This document shows positions 46,235 through 55,740 of a stretch of DNA of 64,000 nt, in pieces. A program made the position numbers and the translations under genes. Origin of the DNA: CAZMSD01 sp964568855 (lineage in GTDB: Bacteria; CAIWAD01); assembly GCA_964568855.1 (NCBI GenBank), contig CAZMSD010000016.1, forward strand, positions 1 to 64,000, given 5' to 3'. How positions within the stretch are numbered: the stretch's first letter is position 1; each line of letters starts with the position of its first letter. The notes beneath the pieces were generated by a model. That model saw only the letters and a program-made list of their open reading frames with translations. It made no database searches and was not told the origin of the DNA.

Positions 46235-46560
46235 TCCACTACCTGCGAAAGCGATTTGACGCGGACCACGTGGACACGGTTACGGAGCCCGGACCGGTGG
46301 GCGTCCTCGCAGCGGGCGCTGAACCGTCCCTCGCGGATTCGATTCTCCGCAGGGTGGAGATCTCCATCGCCGCGCATCGTTCCAGGTCGATCGCGATCGT
46401 GGCACACGCGGATTGCGCGGGAAACAGGATTCCCGACGAAGATCAGCGGAAGCAGCTCATGACCTGCATTCGCATGCTGCGGGAACGATACGCAGAATGC
46501 GAGGTCATCGGGCTATGGCTGGATGATTCCTGGACTGTCAGCGAGATCGCGCAGGATTGA
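46180..46560 (+). CDS. Small beta-carbonic-anhydrase-like protein
   Basis: 126 aa from ATG 46180, with AGGAG upstream inside the end of the truncated LVIVD gene. AINCMDGR supplies the Cys9-x-Asp11-x-Arg13 set and VAHADCAGN supplies His76 and Cys79, the four zinc-site positions of beta-carbonic anhydrases. It is much shorter than the usual 200 aa and lacks most of the dimer and active-site loops; similar short proteins occur in other anaerobes. It may hydrate CO2, which would suit formate oxidation, or may only bind zinc. No activity can be claimed. Confidence 0.65.
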   Translation: MSFCTAINCMDGRVQLPVIHYLRKRFDADHVDTVTEPGPVGVLAAGAEPSLADSILRRVEISIAAHRSRSIAIVAHADCAGNRIPDEDQRKQLMTCIRMLRERYAECEVIGLWLDDSWTVSEIAQD

Positions 46561-46695
46561 CGGACGCACTCGATTATCCCGCGGCGCGGAGACGCGCCGG
46601 CAGCCACGCGGGATAGATCAACGTATTACGCAGGTTAAGCGGAAATCCCCGCTCGACGCCAAGGTACTCACCTGCCGACCGCCGGAGGATTAGCG

Positions 46696-47487
46696 ATGAT
46701 CAGGGATTACGACCCGGAACTCTACGACATCCTGCACCCGGGAAGTTTCGGCGACATCGAGTGGTACAGGAAGCTGGCCGGCGACCTGGGCGGGCCGGTG
46801 CTCGAACTGGGAGCGGGCACCGGCAGGACACTGCTGCCCATCGCGCGCGACGGCATCGAGATCCACGGGCTCGAGGAGAACGAGGAAATGCTGGCCGCCC
46901 TGCGGAACAAGGTGGAAAGCCTGCCCGGGGAGTACCGCGAGCGAGTCCGCTGTTTCCAGGGAGACATGCGCGATTTCGAGCTTCCACACCGGTACCGTCT
47001 GATCACGATTCCCTTCCGGGCCTTCCTGCACAACCGGACGCGCAAGGAGCAGCTAGCCTGCCTGGTGCTGTGTCACAGGCACCTGCTGCCCGGCGGAAGC
47101 CTGGCGCTCAACGTGTTCCATCCTTCCCTGGAGTACATGAGCAGGAACACGGGCGCCTTCGAAGGCCTCTGGCGCTGGATCGGCGAAACAGAAGATCCGC
47201 GGGGCGGGCGGATCGTACAATCCATGGCGGCCGGCTACGACACGGTTCACCAGCAGATCAAGTGCTTCCTGCGCTACGAACATGTCGACGATCACGGACG
47301 CCTGCAGAGCACACATCTTCAGAGACTCGAAATCTCCTACCTGTATCCGGGCGACTTGCGCGACATCCTGGGCGCCGCCGGTTTCGTGGACCTCCTAATC
47401 GAGGGTGGATTCGAGGGCGGCATGCCCGATAAGGAGGGATGCGAACTGGTGGTTCGCGCGCGGAAGCCGGAGGCCGGGGATTCCTGA
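46696..47487 (+). CDS. Class I SAM-dependent methyltransferase
   Basis: 263 aa; GGAGG seven bases before ATG. Motif I VLELGAGTGRTLLPIA (about residues 35-50), acidic motif II residue in GLEENEEML, GDMRDF as motif III, and LLPGGSLALNVFHP as the post-motif. It has the Methyltransf_25/11 fold of cytoplasmic small-molecule methyltransferases; the substrate is unknown. Spacing of 135 bases from the preceding gene suggests its own promoter. Confidence 0.8.
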   Translation: MIRDYDPELYDILHPGSFGDIEWYRKLAGDLGGPVLELGAGTGRTLLPIARDGIEIHGLEENEEMLAALRNKVESLPGEYRERVRCFQGDMRDFELPHRYRLITIPFRAFLHNRTRKEQLACLVLCHRHLLPGGSLALNVFHPSLEYMSRNTGAFEGLWRWIGETEDPRGGRIVQSMAAGYDTVHQQIKCFLRYEHVDDHGRLQSTHLQRLEISYLYPGDLRDILGAAGFVDLLIEGGFEGGMPDKEGCELVVRARKPEAGDS

Positions 47488-47681
47488 ACGAGGATAAGCG
47501 CGTCCTGCGGAGACTGGAAGCAGTCCTTCCCCAGGTAGGACTGTCGATGCTCAGATCGATTTCAGGCCATGGCTGCGCCTGTTAAGGCGAATGGTACAAT
47601 ATTTGCCATGTTAATTCGATAGCCTCTTCTGACGGCTCAACCACTCATTGCGTTCGCAGAAATCCGAAAGAAATCAGGCCA

Positions 47682-50600
47682 ATGCAGAAATGTAAGTTGG
47701 TTCTCTTTATTTATGCTTCACTGCTAATCAGCACTGTAGCAGTAGCACATCCAGACCTCATGCTGTTGAGGATTGAACAGGCGACGCCTGAAACTTTACA
47801 GTTGCTGGTGGACCGCGGCTTCTTGATCGACAACGTGAAAGGACTGGGCGCGGCCCGGGACTGGATCGTGCCGGGCGGGCCGCAGATCGATCTCTGGGCC
47901 ACGGACCATGATCTGCGAGAGCTCCACCGCCTGGGCCTCGACCCGGTGGAGCTTCCCGACACCGCCTACGAGATGTTCCTCAGGCAGCAGGAACTGCCTC
48001 GCGACCAGCGGGATTACCACGGCTACGACTCGCTGACCTCGACGCTTCAGAACTACGCCGACACCTATCCCTCGGTCTGCCGCCTCTACAGCGTCGGCCA
48101 GTCGGTGGAGGGCCGCGAGCTGTGGGTGCTCAAGATCAGCGACAATCCGGACCTGGACGAGGACGAGCCGGAATTCAAGTACGTCTCCACCATGCACGGC
48201 AACGAGCCGGTGGGGACGGAAATGCTGCTCTTCCTGATCGACGATCTCATTATGTATTACGGCGTGGATCCGCGGCTGACCGACATCGTCGATACCATAG
48301 AGCTGCACTTCCTGCCCATGATGAATCCGGACGGCAACAACGACGGGCGGCGGACCAACGCCAACTTCGTGGACCTGAACCGCGATTTCCCGGACCAGTT
48401 CGTCGATCCCGTGAACACGCCGGCCGGCCGCGAGCCCGAGACCCAGGCCGTGATGAACTGGACGGACGCGCATCATTTCATCATGTCGGCCAACTTCCAC
48501 ACCGGCGCCCTGGTGGTCAACTATCCCTACGACGGCAACGAGCAGGGCAGCAACACCTATTCGCCGACCCTGGACGACGACCTGTTCATCGACCTCTCGC
48601 TGGCCTACTCGGTCCACAACCTGCCCATGTACAACGGCGCCTTTCCCCAGGGTATCACGAACGGCGCCGACTGGTACGCCATCAGCGGAGGCATGCAGGA
48701 CTGGAACTACGTCTGGATGGGCGACATGGAGACCACCATCGAGCTCAGCGACACCTTCTGGCCCGACCAGTCCCTGCTTCCGGACTACTGGGACGACAAC
48801 CGCGAGTCCATGCTGTCCTACATGGAATACTGCCTGCGGGGGATCCGCGGGGTGGTGACGGACTCGGAATCGGGCCTGCCCGTGGCCGGTGCGGAAGTGC
48901 GCATCGGCAGCAGCGACTTCGTGACCTGCAGCGCCTCGGTCGTGGGGGACTACCATCGCCTTTGCCTGCCCGGCAGCCACGACCTCGAAGTGAGCAAGGA
49001 TGGCTACGAGACGGCCCTGGTCGGCGGCGTCGCGGTGGCCGACGGGGCCGCCACGGTGGTGAATGTATCACTGGTGCCGATAGATCCCGCCCCGGACCTG
49101 GTTCTCGAGGAAGTGGAAGTGGTGGATGGAGACAACGGGCGGCTGGATCCCGGGGAGAGCGCGCTGTTGAACCTCACGCTGCGCAACGACGGCAACGCGC
49201 CGGCCCTGAACGTGGACGGCCTGCTGGGCTCCACGAGTCCCTGGATCACGATCACGGATGCCGGCGATTTCCTGGGCGACGTGAATCCCGATGCCAGTAT
49301 CACTGGGACCTTCGCCCTGGACGTGGACGCGGGCACGCCCGCGGGCGAGCTGGTGGCCTTTCAGCTGCAGCTCACCGGAGACGGCGATTACGCGCAGCAG
49401 GTGGACTTCGAACTCAGCGTGGGCCTGATCGTCGAGGACTTCGAGAGCGCCTCCTTCACCGTCTTCCCCTGGGAGATGGGGGGTGACGCGGACTGGCTGA
49501 TCAGCGGCAGTCCCTGGGAAGGCGCCTGGTGCGCGCAGTCGGGCGACGTCGGCCACAACCAGTCGAGCAGCCTTTCACTGACGCTCGAGGTTCTCGCGCC
49601 GGGCGACCTCTCGTTCTTCTACAAGGCGTCCTCCGAGGCGACATACGACTTCCTCTACTTCTATCTCGACGGAGTGCCGCAGGGCGGCTGGTCCGGCGAG
49701 GTAGGCTGGACGCTGGCGTCTTACGCCGTCTCCGCCGGCACCCACACCTTCGCCTGGGCTTACGAGAAGGACGGATCGGTGAGTGACGGCAGCGACTGCG
49801 GCTGGGTGGATTACATCATCTTCCCGGCGGTGGGTCTGCCTCCGACACCTTCGCTGACCGTGGACCCGACGAGCATCGAAGCGACGGTGGAACCCGGCGG
49901 CACGGGCGAGACTACCCTGACCCTGGGCAACGTGGGTGAAGGCGAGCTGAGCTGGAGCGTGCAGGTGAGCACGGACAACCCGCTGGCCGAAATCCACCCG
50001 CCGCTTAAGCTGGCCAAGGGCGAGGTCGATCCCCGCCCGGGACAGGGCGCGCGTGATGCAGGCGGCCCCGACAGCTTCGGCTACAGCTGGATGGACAGCA
50101 ACGAACCGGGCGGCCCGGTCTTCGACTGGGTTGAGCTGAGCGGCGTGGGCGGCGACGCGGGCGGCGGCGACGACTCGAGCCTGGGCCCCTTCGACCTGGG
50201 CTTCACGATGAGCTACTACGGCAACACCTACACCCAGGTGCGGGTCTGCACCAACGGCTTTTTGAGCTTCACTTCCAGCGCGACGAATTACACCAACGAC
50301 CCGATACCGGGGAGTTCGGAGCCCAACAACATGATCGCTCCCTTCTGGGACGACCTGAATCCGAACGACGGGGGCACGATCTGGTACTGGTCGGACGTGC
50401 TGAACGGCCGTTTCATTGTTCAGTGGGACGGCGTTCCCCACTACAGCGGCGGCGGTCCCGAGACCTTCGAGGCGATATTGTACGCCGACAGTCGGATCGT
50501 GTACCAGTACCAGACTGTGGACACGGGGACGAGCAGCACCGTGGGGATCGAGAACTCGTCGGGCACCGACGGCCTGCAGGTGGTTTACAACAGCGCCTAC

Positions 50601-51035
50601 CTGGCGAACGGTCTGGCGATCGAGTTTTCCACGGAGGAGTTGTGGCTTGAAGTGAGCCCCATGTCGGGGACGCTTTTCGAGGGTCAGACCGAACCCTTGA
50701 CGGTGAGTCTGGACGCGACGGATCTTGTGGAGGGCGAGTACACGGGTACGATCACGGTTTACAGCAACGATCCCGAGCACACGGTGACGGACGTGCCCGT
50801 GACACTCACCGTGGGTGACACATCGCTGGAGCCGGTGAGCGACCTGCAGGCAACCTGCGCCGGCGGGACGCTGACCCTGAGCTGGTCGCCCGTGGCCGGA
50901 GCAACAGGCTACAGGATCTATTCCTCGGCGGATGCCTACGCTTCTTATTCGTTTGAGGACACGGTGACGGAGACCAGCTGGCAGACGCCCTGTGCGGGAA
51001 ACCGGCGCTTCTTCTACGTGACGGCGACGAATTGA
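47682..51035 (+). CDS. Secreted M14 zinc carboxypeptidase, multidomain
   Basis: 1117 aa. Signal peptide 1-22. Catalytic domain about 105-385: zinc ligands in MHGNEPVG (about 172) and NFHTG (about 272), catalytic Glu in TTIELSD (about 353), and MMNPDGNNDGRRTNANFVDLNRDFP in pieces. A carboxypeptidase-regulatory-like domain (IRGVVTDSESGLPVAGAEV) and a CARDB-like Ig domain follow. From about residue 585 comes the 460-residue module shared with the next gene, and then a C-terminal Fn3-like domain (LSWSPVAGATGYRIYSSADAY ... RRFFYVTATN). No type A sorting domain. It releases C-terminal residues from extracellular peptides. Confidence 0.9.
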   Translation: MQKCKLVLFIYASLLISTVAVAHPDLMLLRIEQATPETLQLLVDRGFLIDNVKGLGAARDWIVPGGPQIDLWATDHDLRELHRLGLDPVELPDTAYEMFLRQQELPRDQRDYHGYDSLTSTLQNYADTYPSVCRLYSVGQSVEGRELWVLKISDNPDLDEDEPEFKYVSTMHGNEPVGTEMLLFLIDDLIMYYGVDPRLTDIVDTIELHFLPMMNPDGNNDGRRTNANFVDLNRDFPDQFVDPVNTPAGREPETQAVMNWTDAHHFIMSANFHTGALVVNYPYDGNEQGSNTYSPTLDDDLFIDLSLAYSVHNLPMYNGAFPQGITNGADWYAISGGMQDWNYVWMGDMETTIELSDTFWPDQSLLPDYWDDNRESMLSYMEYCLRGIRGVVTDSESGLPVAGAEVRIGSSDFVTCSASVVGDYHRLCLPGSHDLEVSKDGYETALVGGVAVADGAATVVNVSLVPIDPAPDLVLEEVEVVDGDNGRLDPGESALLNLTLRNDGNAPALNVDGLLGSTSPWITITDAGDFLGDVNPDASITGTFALDVDAGTPAGELVAFQLQLTGDGDYAQQVDFELSVGLIVEDFESASFTVFPWEMGGDADWLISGSPWEGAWCAQSGDVGHNQSSSLSLTLEVLAPGDLSFFYKASSEATYDFLYFYLDGVPQGGWSGEVGWTLASYAVSAGTHTFAWAYEKDGSVSDGSDCGWVDYIIFPAVGLPPTPSLTVDPTSIEATVEPGGTGETTLTLGNVGEGELSWSVQVSTDNPLAEIHPPLKLAKGEVDPRPGQGARDAGGPDSFGYSWMDSNEPGGPVFDWVELSGVGGDAGGGDDSSLGPFDLGFTMSYYGNTYTQVRVCTNGFLSFTSSATNYTNDPIPGSSEPNNMIAPFWDDLNPNDGGTIWYWSDVLNGRFIVQWDGVPHYSGGGPETFEAILYADSRIVYQYQTVDTGTSSTVGIENSSGTDGLQVVYNSAYLANGLAIEFSTEELWLEVSPMSGTLFEGQTEPLTVSLDATDLVEGEYTGTITVYSNDPEHTVTDVPVTLTVGDTSLEPVSDLQATCAGGTLTLSWSPVAGATGYRIYSSADAYASYSFEDTVTETSWQTPCAGNRRFFYVTATN
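49434..50815 (+). repeat. Copy 1 of a 1,382-bp module shared by the M14 and C25 peptidase genes
   Basis: From GAGGACTTCGAGAGC to CTCACCGTGGG. The second copy is at 53886-55267; the offset is 4,452 bases at both ends, so there is no net insertion or deletion. The encoded modules look about 90% identical by eye, and long DNA runs are identical, including third codon positions. Confidence 0.9.
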
Positions 51036-51143
51036 ACGAAATAGAACGAGCACTTGTCCCATCCCCCCGGGACACCGCAATGTGAACTGATCCCGCGCCA
51101 ACGAGGGGAGCTGCAGGCAAGGGATCGAACAACGAGGTGTCAG

Positions 51144-54100
51144 ATGAATCTTCGTCATACCCTGGCGGCGCTGATGATCGTCGGTACCGCGGCCACCTGC
51201 TGGGCGGACACCGGCATCGACCTGCCGGTCCGCGAGGACGGACTCAGGCTGCTGGAAAGCAGCGATGAGGGCTTCCGCCTGAGCCTGGGGTTCAGCCGCA
51301 TAGACGGCGCCGAACTTGAGACGGAGCACGGTGATTTCAGCGCCCTGTTCGTTCCCGGTTTCAGCCACAGCACCGAACTCGGCGAGCCCCGTCTGCCCGT
51401 GCTGCGCAAGATCTTTTCCGCGCCGCTGGGAGCTCAGGTCAGCGCGGAGCTGGTGTCCGCCGAAAGCAGCGAGCTGAGCCTGCGCGAGCTTGGTCTCGAG
51501 TACGCCTTGCTGCCCGCCCAGCCCTCGCTGCGCAAGGACCAGTCCCCCGAGGACGTTCCCTTCGCCTTCGACGGGCCCTCGTACCTCCGGGAGGAATTCG
51601 GCGATCGGCCGGTGGTCGAAGTTGAGGAGCTGGGAATCCTGCGCGGCCAGCGGCTCTTCCGCCTGGACCTGGTTCCGGTGGCCTACAATCCCGTGGATCA
51701 CAGGCTGCTGGTTCGCAACGACCTCGAGATCCGCGTGGAATTCACAGGCGCCGACCTGGAAGCCACCCGCGAGCTGCGGATGAATACACGCTCGCCCTAC
51801 TTCGAGGCCGCCTACCGCAACATGCTGGTCAACTACGACGATCAACCGCTGCGGGACGACATCACGAGCTACCCCGTGAAGTACCTAATCGTCTCCGATC
51901 CCATGTTCACCATGCAGCTTGAACCCTTCATCGAGTGGAAGATCCAGAAGGGTTTCGAGGTCATCGTGGGTTACATCGGCGATCCGGACGTGGGCAGCAC
52001 CACAACCTCGATCCGCCAGTATATCGAGGACCTCTACAACGACGGTACGCCTGAGAGTCCCGCGCCCAGCTTCGTGCTATTCGTGGGCGACGAGAACCTC
52101 GTTCCCGCCTTCAGCGGCGACACCGGCAGCCACATCACCGACCTGCACTACGTGACCATGACCGGCGGCGACTACCTGCCCGAGATCTACTACGGCCGTT
52201 TCTCGGCGCGTGACACGGGCCAGTTGCAGCCGCAGATCGACAAGACTCTGGAGTACGAGCGCTACGAGATGCCCGATCCTTCCTTCCTGGGCGAGGCCGT
52301 GATGATCGCCGGCATGGACGGCAGCTATGGATCCGTCTGGGCCAACGGCCAGATCAATTACGGCACCACGTACTACTTCAACCCGGCCCACGGGATCCTG
52401 TCTCACACTTACCTGTACCCCGAGTCGGGAAGCCATTCGCAGGACATCATCGACGACGTGAGCAACGGCGTGGGCTACGCGAACTACACAGCCCACGGCA
52501 GCTCCACCTCCTGGGCGGATCCCAGCTTCACCATCAGCGACATCAACGGGCTGCAGAACGACCACGAATATCCTACGGTGGTGGGCAACTGCTGCCTGAC
52601 CAACAAGTTCGAGGTGGAAACCTGTTTCGGCGAAGCCTGGCTGCGCGCCGCGGACAAGGGCGCCATCGGCTACATCGGCGGAACCAACAATACCTACTGG
52701 GACGAGGACTACTGGTGGGGAGTAGGCGCGGGCTCCATCGTGGTCAATCCCACCTACGAGGGTAGCGGCCCCGGCGCCTACGACGGCATGTTTCACGACC
52801 ACGGCGAACCTTTCCCCGAGTGGTACACCACGCAGGCCTCGATCATCATGGCCGGCAACCTGGCGGTCGTGGAAGGCGGCGGCGGCAACAACTACTACTG
52901 GGAGATCTACGCCCTGATGGGCGATCCGGCGCTGAGCACCTATTTCAGCGTGCCCTCGGCCAACACGGTGAGCTACCCGGATGTGATCTTCCTGGGCCAG
53001 AACTCGATCACGATTACCGCGGATCCCTATTCCTACGTCGGACTGAGCCAGGACGGCGTGCTGGCCGCAGCGGCCCTGGTGGACGCCGGCGGCCTGCTCG
53101 TGCTGGAGTTCGATCCCTTTACGGTCGCCGGCAGCGCCGACCTGGTGATCACGCGTCAGAACCGCGAACCCGTGATCGTCTCGATTCCGGTGACGCCCAA
53201 CGAAGGGCCCTACGTCACCCTGCAGGGCTACTCGCCGGCGACTGCGCAGTACGGGGAGAGCGTCGGTCTGGACGTGACACTCGAGAACATCGGCGCAGCG
53301 GACGCTGTCGGCGTCAGCGGCGTGCTCAGCATCGTCGATCCCTACGTGACCATCACCGACGACAGCGAAAGCTTCGGCGACATTCCCACGGGAGGAACGG
53401 CTTCCGTCACGGACGCCTACGCGGTGGACCTGGCGACGGTGCTGCCCGACCAGCACCTGCTGCGTTTCGACCTGGAAGTGAGCGGCACGGCGCGTGACAC
53501 CTGGCTCTCCTACCTGGATCTCGTGGTGGACGCGCCCGATCTCAGCGCCGGCCTCGCCATCGTGGACGACAGCGCGGGCGGCAACGGCAACGGGCGGCTG
53601 GATCCCGGCGAGAGCGTCGAGTTGATCGTGCCCGTGGACAACGCCGGCCACGCGGCGTCGCCCGGAGGAACGGCCACGCTGGGTTCCACCAGCGGATACG
53701 TGACCATCACAGACGGCAGCGATCCCATCGGTCCGATCGCCGCGGGCGGCAGCGCCGACGCGAACTTCACCCTGGATGTATCACCGGACGCCCCCGTCGG
53801 AACCCCGGTGGATTTCGCCTTCGACCTGGACGCCGGCGGCTACCTGGTGGAAGACGATTTCGTCTACATGGTGGGGCTGGTGCTCGAGGACTTCGAGAGC
53901 GCCTCCTTCGCCAGCTTCCCCTGGGAGATGGGCGGCGACGCGGACTGGCTGATCAGCGGCAGTCCATGGGAAGGCGCCTGGTGCGCGCAGTCGGGCGACG
54001 TCGCCGACTACCAGGCCAGCAGCCTTTCGGTGACGCTGGACGTGCTCTCCGCCGGAGACATCTCCTTCTACTACAAGGTTTCCTCCGAAGCGACCTACGA

Positions 54101-55496
54101 CTTCCTCTACTTCTACATCGACGGCGCCGAGCAGGGCGGCTGGTCCGGCGAAGTGGGCTGGACCCAGGCTAGTTACGCCGTTTCCGCCGGCACCCACACC
54201 TTCACCTGGACCTACGACAAGGATTACTCGGTGAGTGACGGCAGCGACTGCGGCTGGGTGGATTACATCGTCTTCCCGGCGGTGGGTCTGCCTCCGACGC
54301 CTTCGCTGACCGTGGACCCGACGAGCATCGAAGCGACGGTGGAGCCGGGCGGCACGGGCGAGACTACCCTGACCCTGGGCAACGTGGGCGAAGGCGAGCT
54401 GAGCTGGAGCGTGCAGGTGAGCACGGACAACCCGCTGGCCGAAATCCATCCGCCGCTGAAATTGGCCAAGGGCGAGGAGGATCCCCGGCCCGGGCAGAGT
54501 GTGCGTGATGCAGGCGGCCCCGACGGCTTCGGCTACAGCTGGATGGACAGCAACGAACCGGGCGGCCCGGTCTACGACTGGGTTGAGCTGAGCGGCGTGG
54601 GCGGCGACGCGGGCGGCGGCGACGACGCGAGCCTGGGTCCCTTCGACCTGGGCTTCACGATGAGCTACTACGGCAACAACTACACGCAGGTGCGGATCTG
54701 CACCAACGGCTTTTTGAGCTTCACTTCCAGCGCGACGAACTACACCAACGACCCGATACCTGGGAGCTCGGAGCCCAACAACATGATCGCTCCCTTCTGG
54801 GATGATCTGAATCCGAACGACGGCGGTACGATCTGGTACTGGTCTGACGAGCTGAACGGACGCTTCATTGTTCAGTGGGACGGAGTACCTCACTACAGCG
54901 GCGGGGGTCCCGAGACCTTCGAGGTGATTTTGTACGCCGACGGTCGGATCGTTTACCAGTACCAGACTGTGGACACGGGGACGAGCAGCACGGTGGGGAT
55001 CGAGAACTCGTTGGGCACTGACGGCTTGCAGGTGGTGTACAACTCGAGCTACCTGGCGAACGGTCTGGCGATCGAGTTTGCCGTTGAGGAGCTTTGGCTT
55101 GAGGTGAGCCCCGCCACGGGTACGCTTTCTCAGGGTCAGACGGAGCCTTTGACGGTGAGTTTCGATGCTACGGAGCTTGTTGAGGGCGAGTACACGGGTA
55201 CGATCACGGTTTACAGCAACGATCCCGAGCACACGGTGACGGACGTGCCCGTGACACTCACCGTGGGAGTCGCCAGTCTCGACCCGCCGGTGATCGCGGC
55301 CACGGTTGTGAGCTGCATTCCCTACATCAGTTGGGAGGCCGTGCCGGGGGCCGGCACCTACAAGGTTTATGAGGCCGAAGCTCAGGAAGGTCCCTACGTG
55401 CTGATCGAAGAGACGCCTTACTTGTTCTATTCCCTGCCAGGCTGCCCCTTGCCGGGCACGGTCAGGTTCTACCAGGTGACCGCCGCTGCCGAGTGA
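51144..55496 (+). CDS. Secreted C25 gingipain-like cysteine peptidase, multidomain
   Basis: 1450 aa from ATG 51144 (GAGGTG upstream); a longer reading to 51054 adds 30 residues with no signal character. Signal peptide 1-22. N-terminal propeptide-type C25 domain, then the catalytic domain with His in NYTAHGSSTSW (about 449) and Cys in VVGNCCLTNKFE (about 482), as in gingipains. A C-terminal Ig-like domain of C25, two CARDB-like domains (IVDDSAGGNGNGRLDPGESVEL) and the module shared with the M14 gene follow. The protein ends in a Fn3-like domain (YISWEAVPGAGTYKVYEA ... VRFYQVTAAAE). Gingipains in Porphyromonas are type IX cargo; this one lacks the type A domain. The stop overlaps a GTGATAC motif. 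Confidence 0.9.
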   Translation: MNLRHTLAALMIVGTAATCWADTGIDLPVREDGLRLLESSDEGFRLSLGFSRIDGAELETEHGDFSALFVPGFSHSTELGEPRLPVLRKIFSAPLGAQVSAELVSAESSELSLRELGLEYALLPAQPSLRKDQSPEDVPFAFDGPSYLREEFGDRPVVEVEELGILRGQRLFRLDLVPVAYNPVDHRLLVRNDLEIRVEFTGADLEATRELRMNTRSPYFEAAYRNMLVNYDDQPLRDDITSYPVKYLIVSDPMFTMQLEPFIEWKIQKGFEVIVGYIGDPDVGSTTTSIRQYIEDLYNDGTPESPAPSFVLFVGDENLVPAFSGDTGSHITDLHYVTMTGGDYLPEIYYGRFSARDTGQLQPQIDKTLEYERYEMPDPSFLGEAVMIAGMDGSYGSVWANGQINYGTTYYFNPAHGILSHTYLYPESGSHSQDIIDDVSNGVGYANYTAHGSSTSWADPSFTISDINGLQNDHEYPTVVGNCCLTNKFEVETCFGEAWLRAADKGAIGYIGGTNNTYWDEDYWWGVGAGSIVVNPTYEGSGPGAYDGMFHDHGEPFPEWYTTQASIIMAGNLAVVEGGGGNNYYWEIYALMGDPALSTYFSVPSANTVSYPDVIFLGQNSITITADPYSYVGLSQDGVLAAAALVDAGGLLVLEFDPFTVAGSADLVITRQNREPVIVSIPVTPNEGPYVTLQGYSPATAQYGESVGLDVTLENIGAADAVGVSGVLSIVDPYVTITDDSESFGDIPTGGTASVTDAYAVDLATVLPDQHLLRFDLEVSGTARDTWLSYLDLVVDAPDLSAGLAIVDDSAGGNGNGRLDPGESVELIVPVDNAGHAASPGGTATLGSTSGYVTITDGSDPIGPIAAGGSADANFTLDVSPDAPVGTPVDFAFDLDAGGYLVEDDFVYMVGLVLEDFESASFASFPWEMGGDADWLISGSPWEGAWCAQSGDVADYQASSLSVTLDVLSAGDISFYYKVSSEATYDFLYFYIDGAEQGGWSGEVGWTQASYAVSAGTHTFTWTYDKDYSVSDGSDCGWVDYIVFPAVGLPPTPSLTVDPTSIEATVEPGGTGETTLTLGNVGEGELSWSVQVSTDNPLAEIHPPLKLAKGEEDPRPGQSVRDAGGPDGFGYSWMDSNEPGGPVYDWVELSGVGGDAGGGDDASLGPFDLGFTMSYYGNNYTQVRICTNGFLSFTSSATNYTNDPIPGSSEPNNMIAPFWDDLNPNDGGTIWYWSDELNGRFIVQWDGVPHYSGGGPETFEVILYADGRIVYQYQTVDTGTSSTVGIENSLGTDGLQVVYNSSYLANGLAIEFAVEELWLEVSPATGTLSQGQTEPLTVSFDATELVEGEYTGTITVYSNDPEHTVTDVPVTLTVGVASLDPPVIAATVVSCIPYISWEAVPGAGTYKVYEAEAQEGPYVLIEETPYLFYSLPGCPLPGTVRFYQVTAAAE
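53886..55267 (+). repeat. Copy 2 of the shared 1,382-bp module
   Basis: See 49434-50815. The central segment encoding PTPSLTVDPTSIEATVEPGG and the terminal EGEYTGTITVYSNDPEHTV segment are almost unchanged between copies. Confidence 0.9.
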
Positions 55497-55565
55497 TACA
55501 TCGGCGCGGCCTGGCGATGGAGTGCCGACACCTGTAAGACATAACCGGAACGGACGGAAATCAGA

Positions 55566-55595
55566 CCGGCGCGGCTCGCGAGTCGCGCCGGTTTT
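55566..55595 (+). terminator. Intrinsic terminator of the C25 peptidase gene
   Basis: CCGGCGCG ... CGCGCCGG stem (55566-55591) ending in TTTT (55592-55595), 70 bases after the stop codon. Confidence 0.75.
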
Positions 55596-55740
55596 GCATG
55601 TGTGCGCCATCCGCCGGCACGCCGTGGCGCATTCCGGAGATCGGTTCTCGAGAGCGGATCAGCGGGCAGGATCAGCTCGGAAAACCTAATTTGGAGACCG
55701 TTCCCGGACAGGCCCTGCTTGCCAAAGAACGGAGGTCGCC

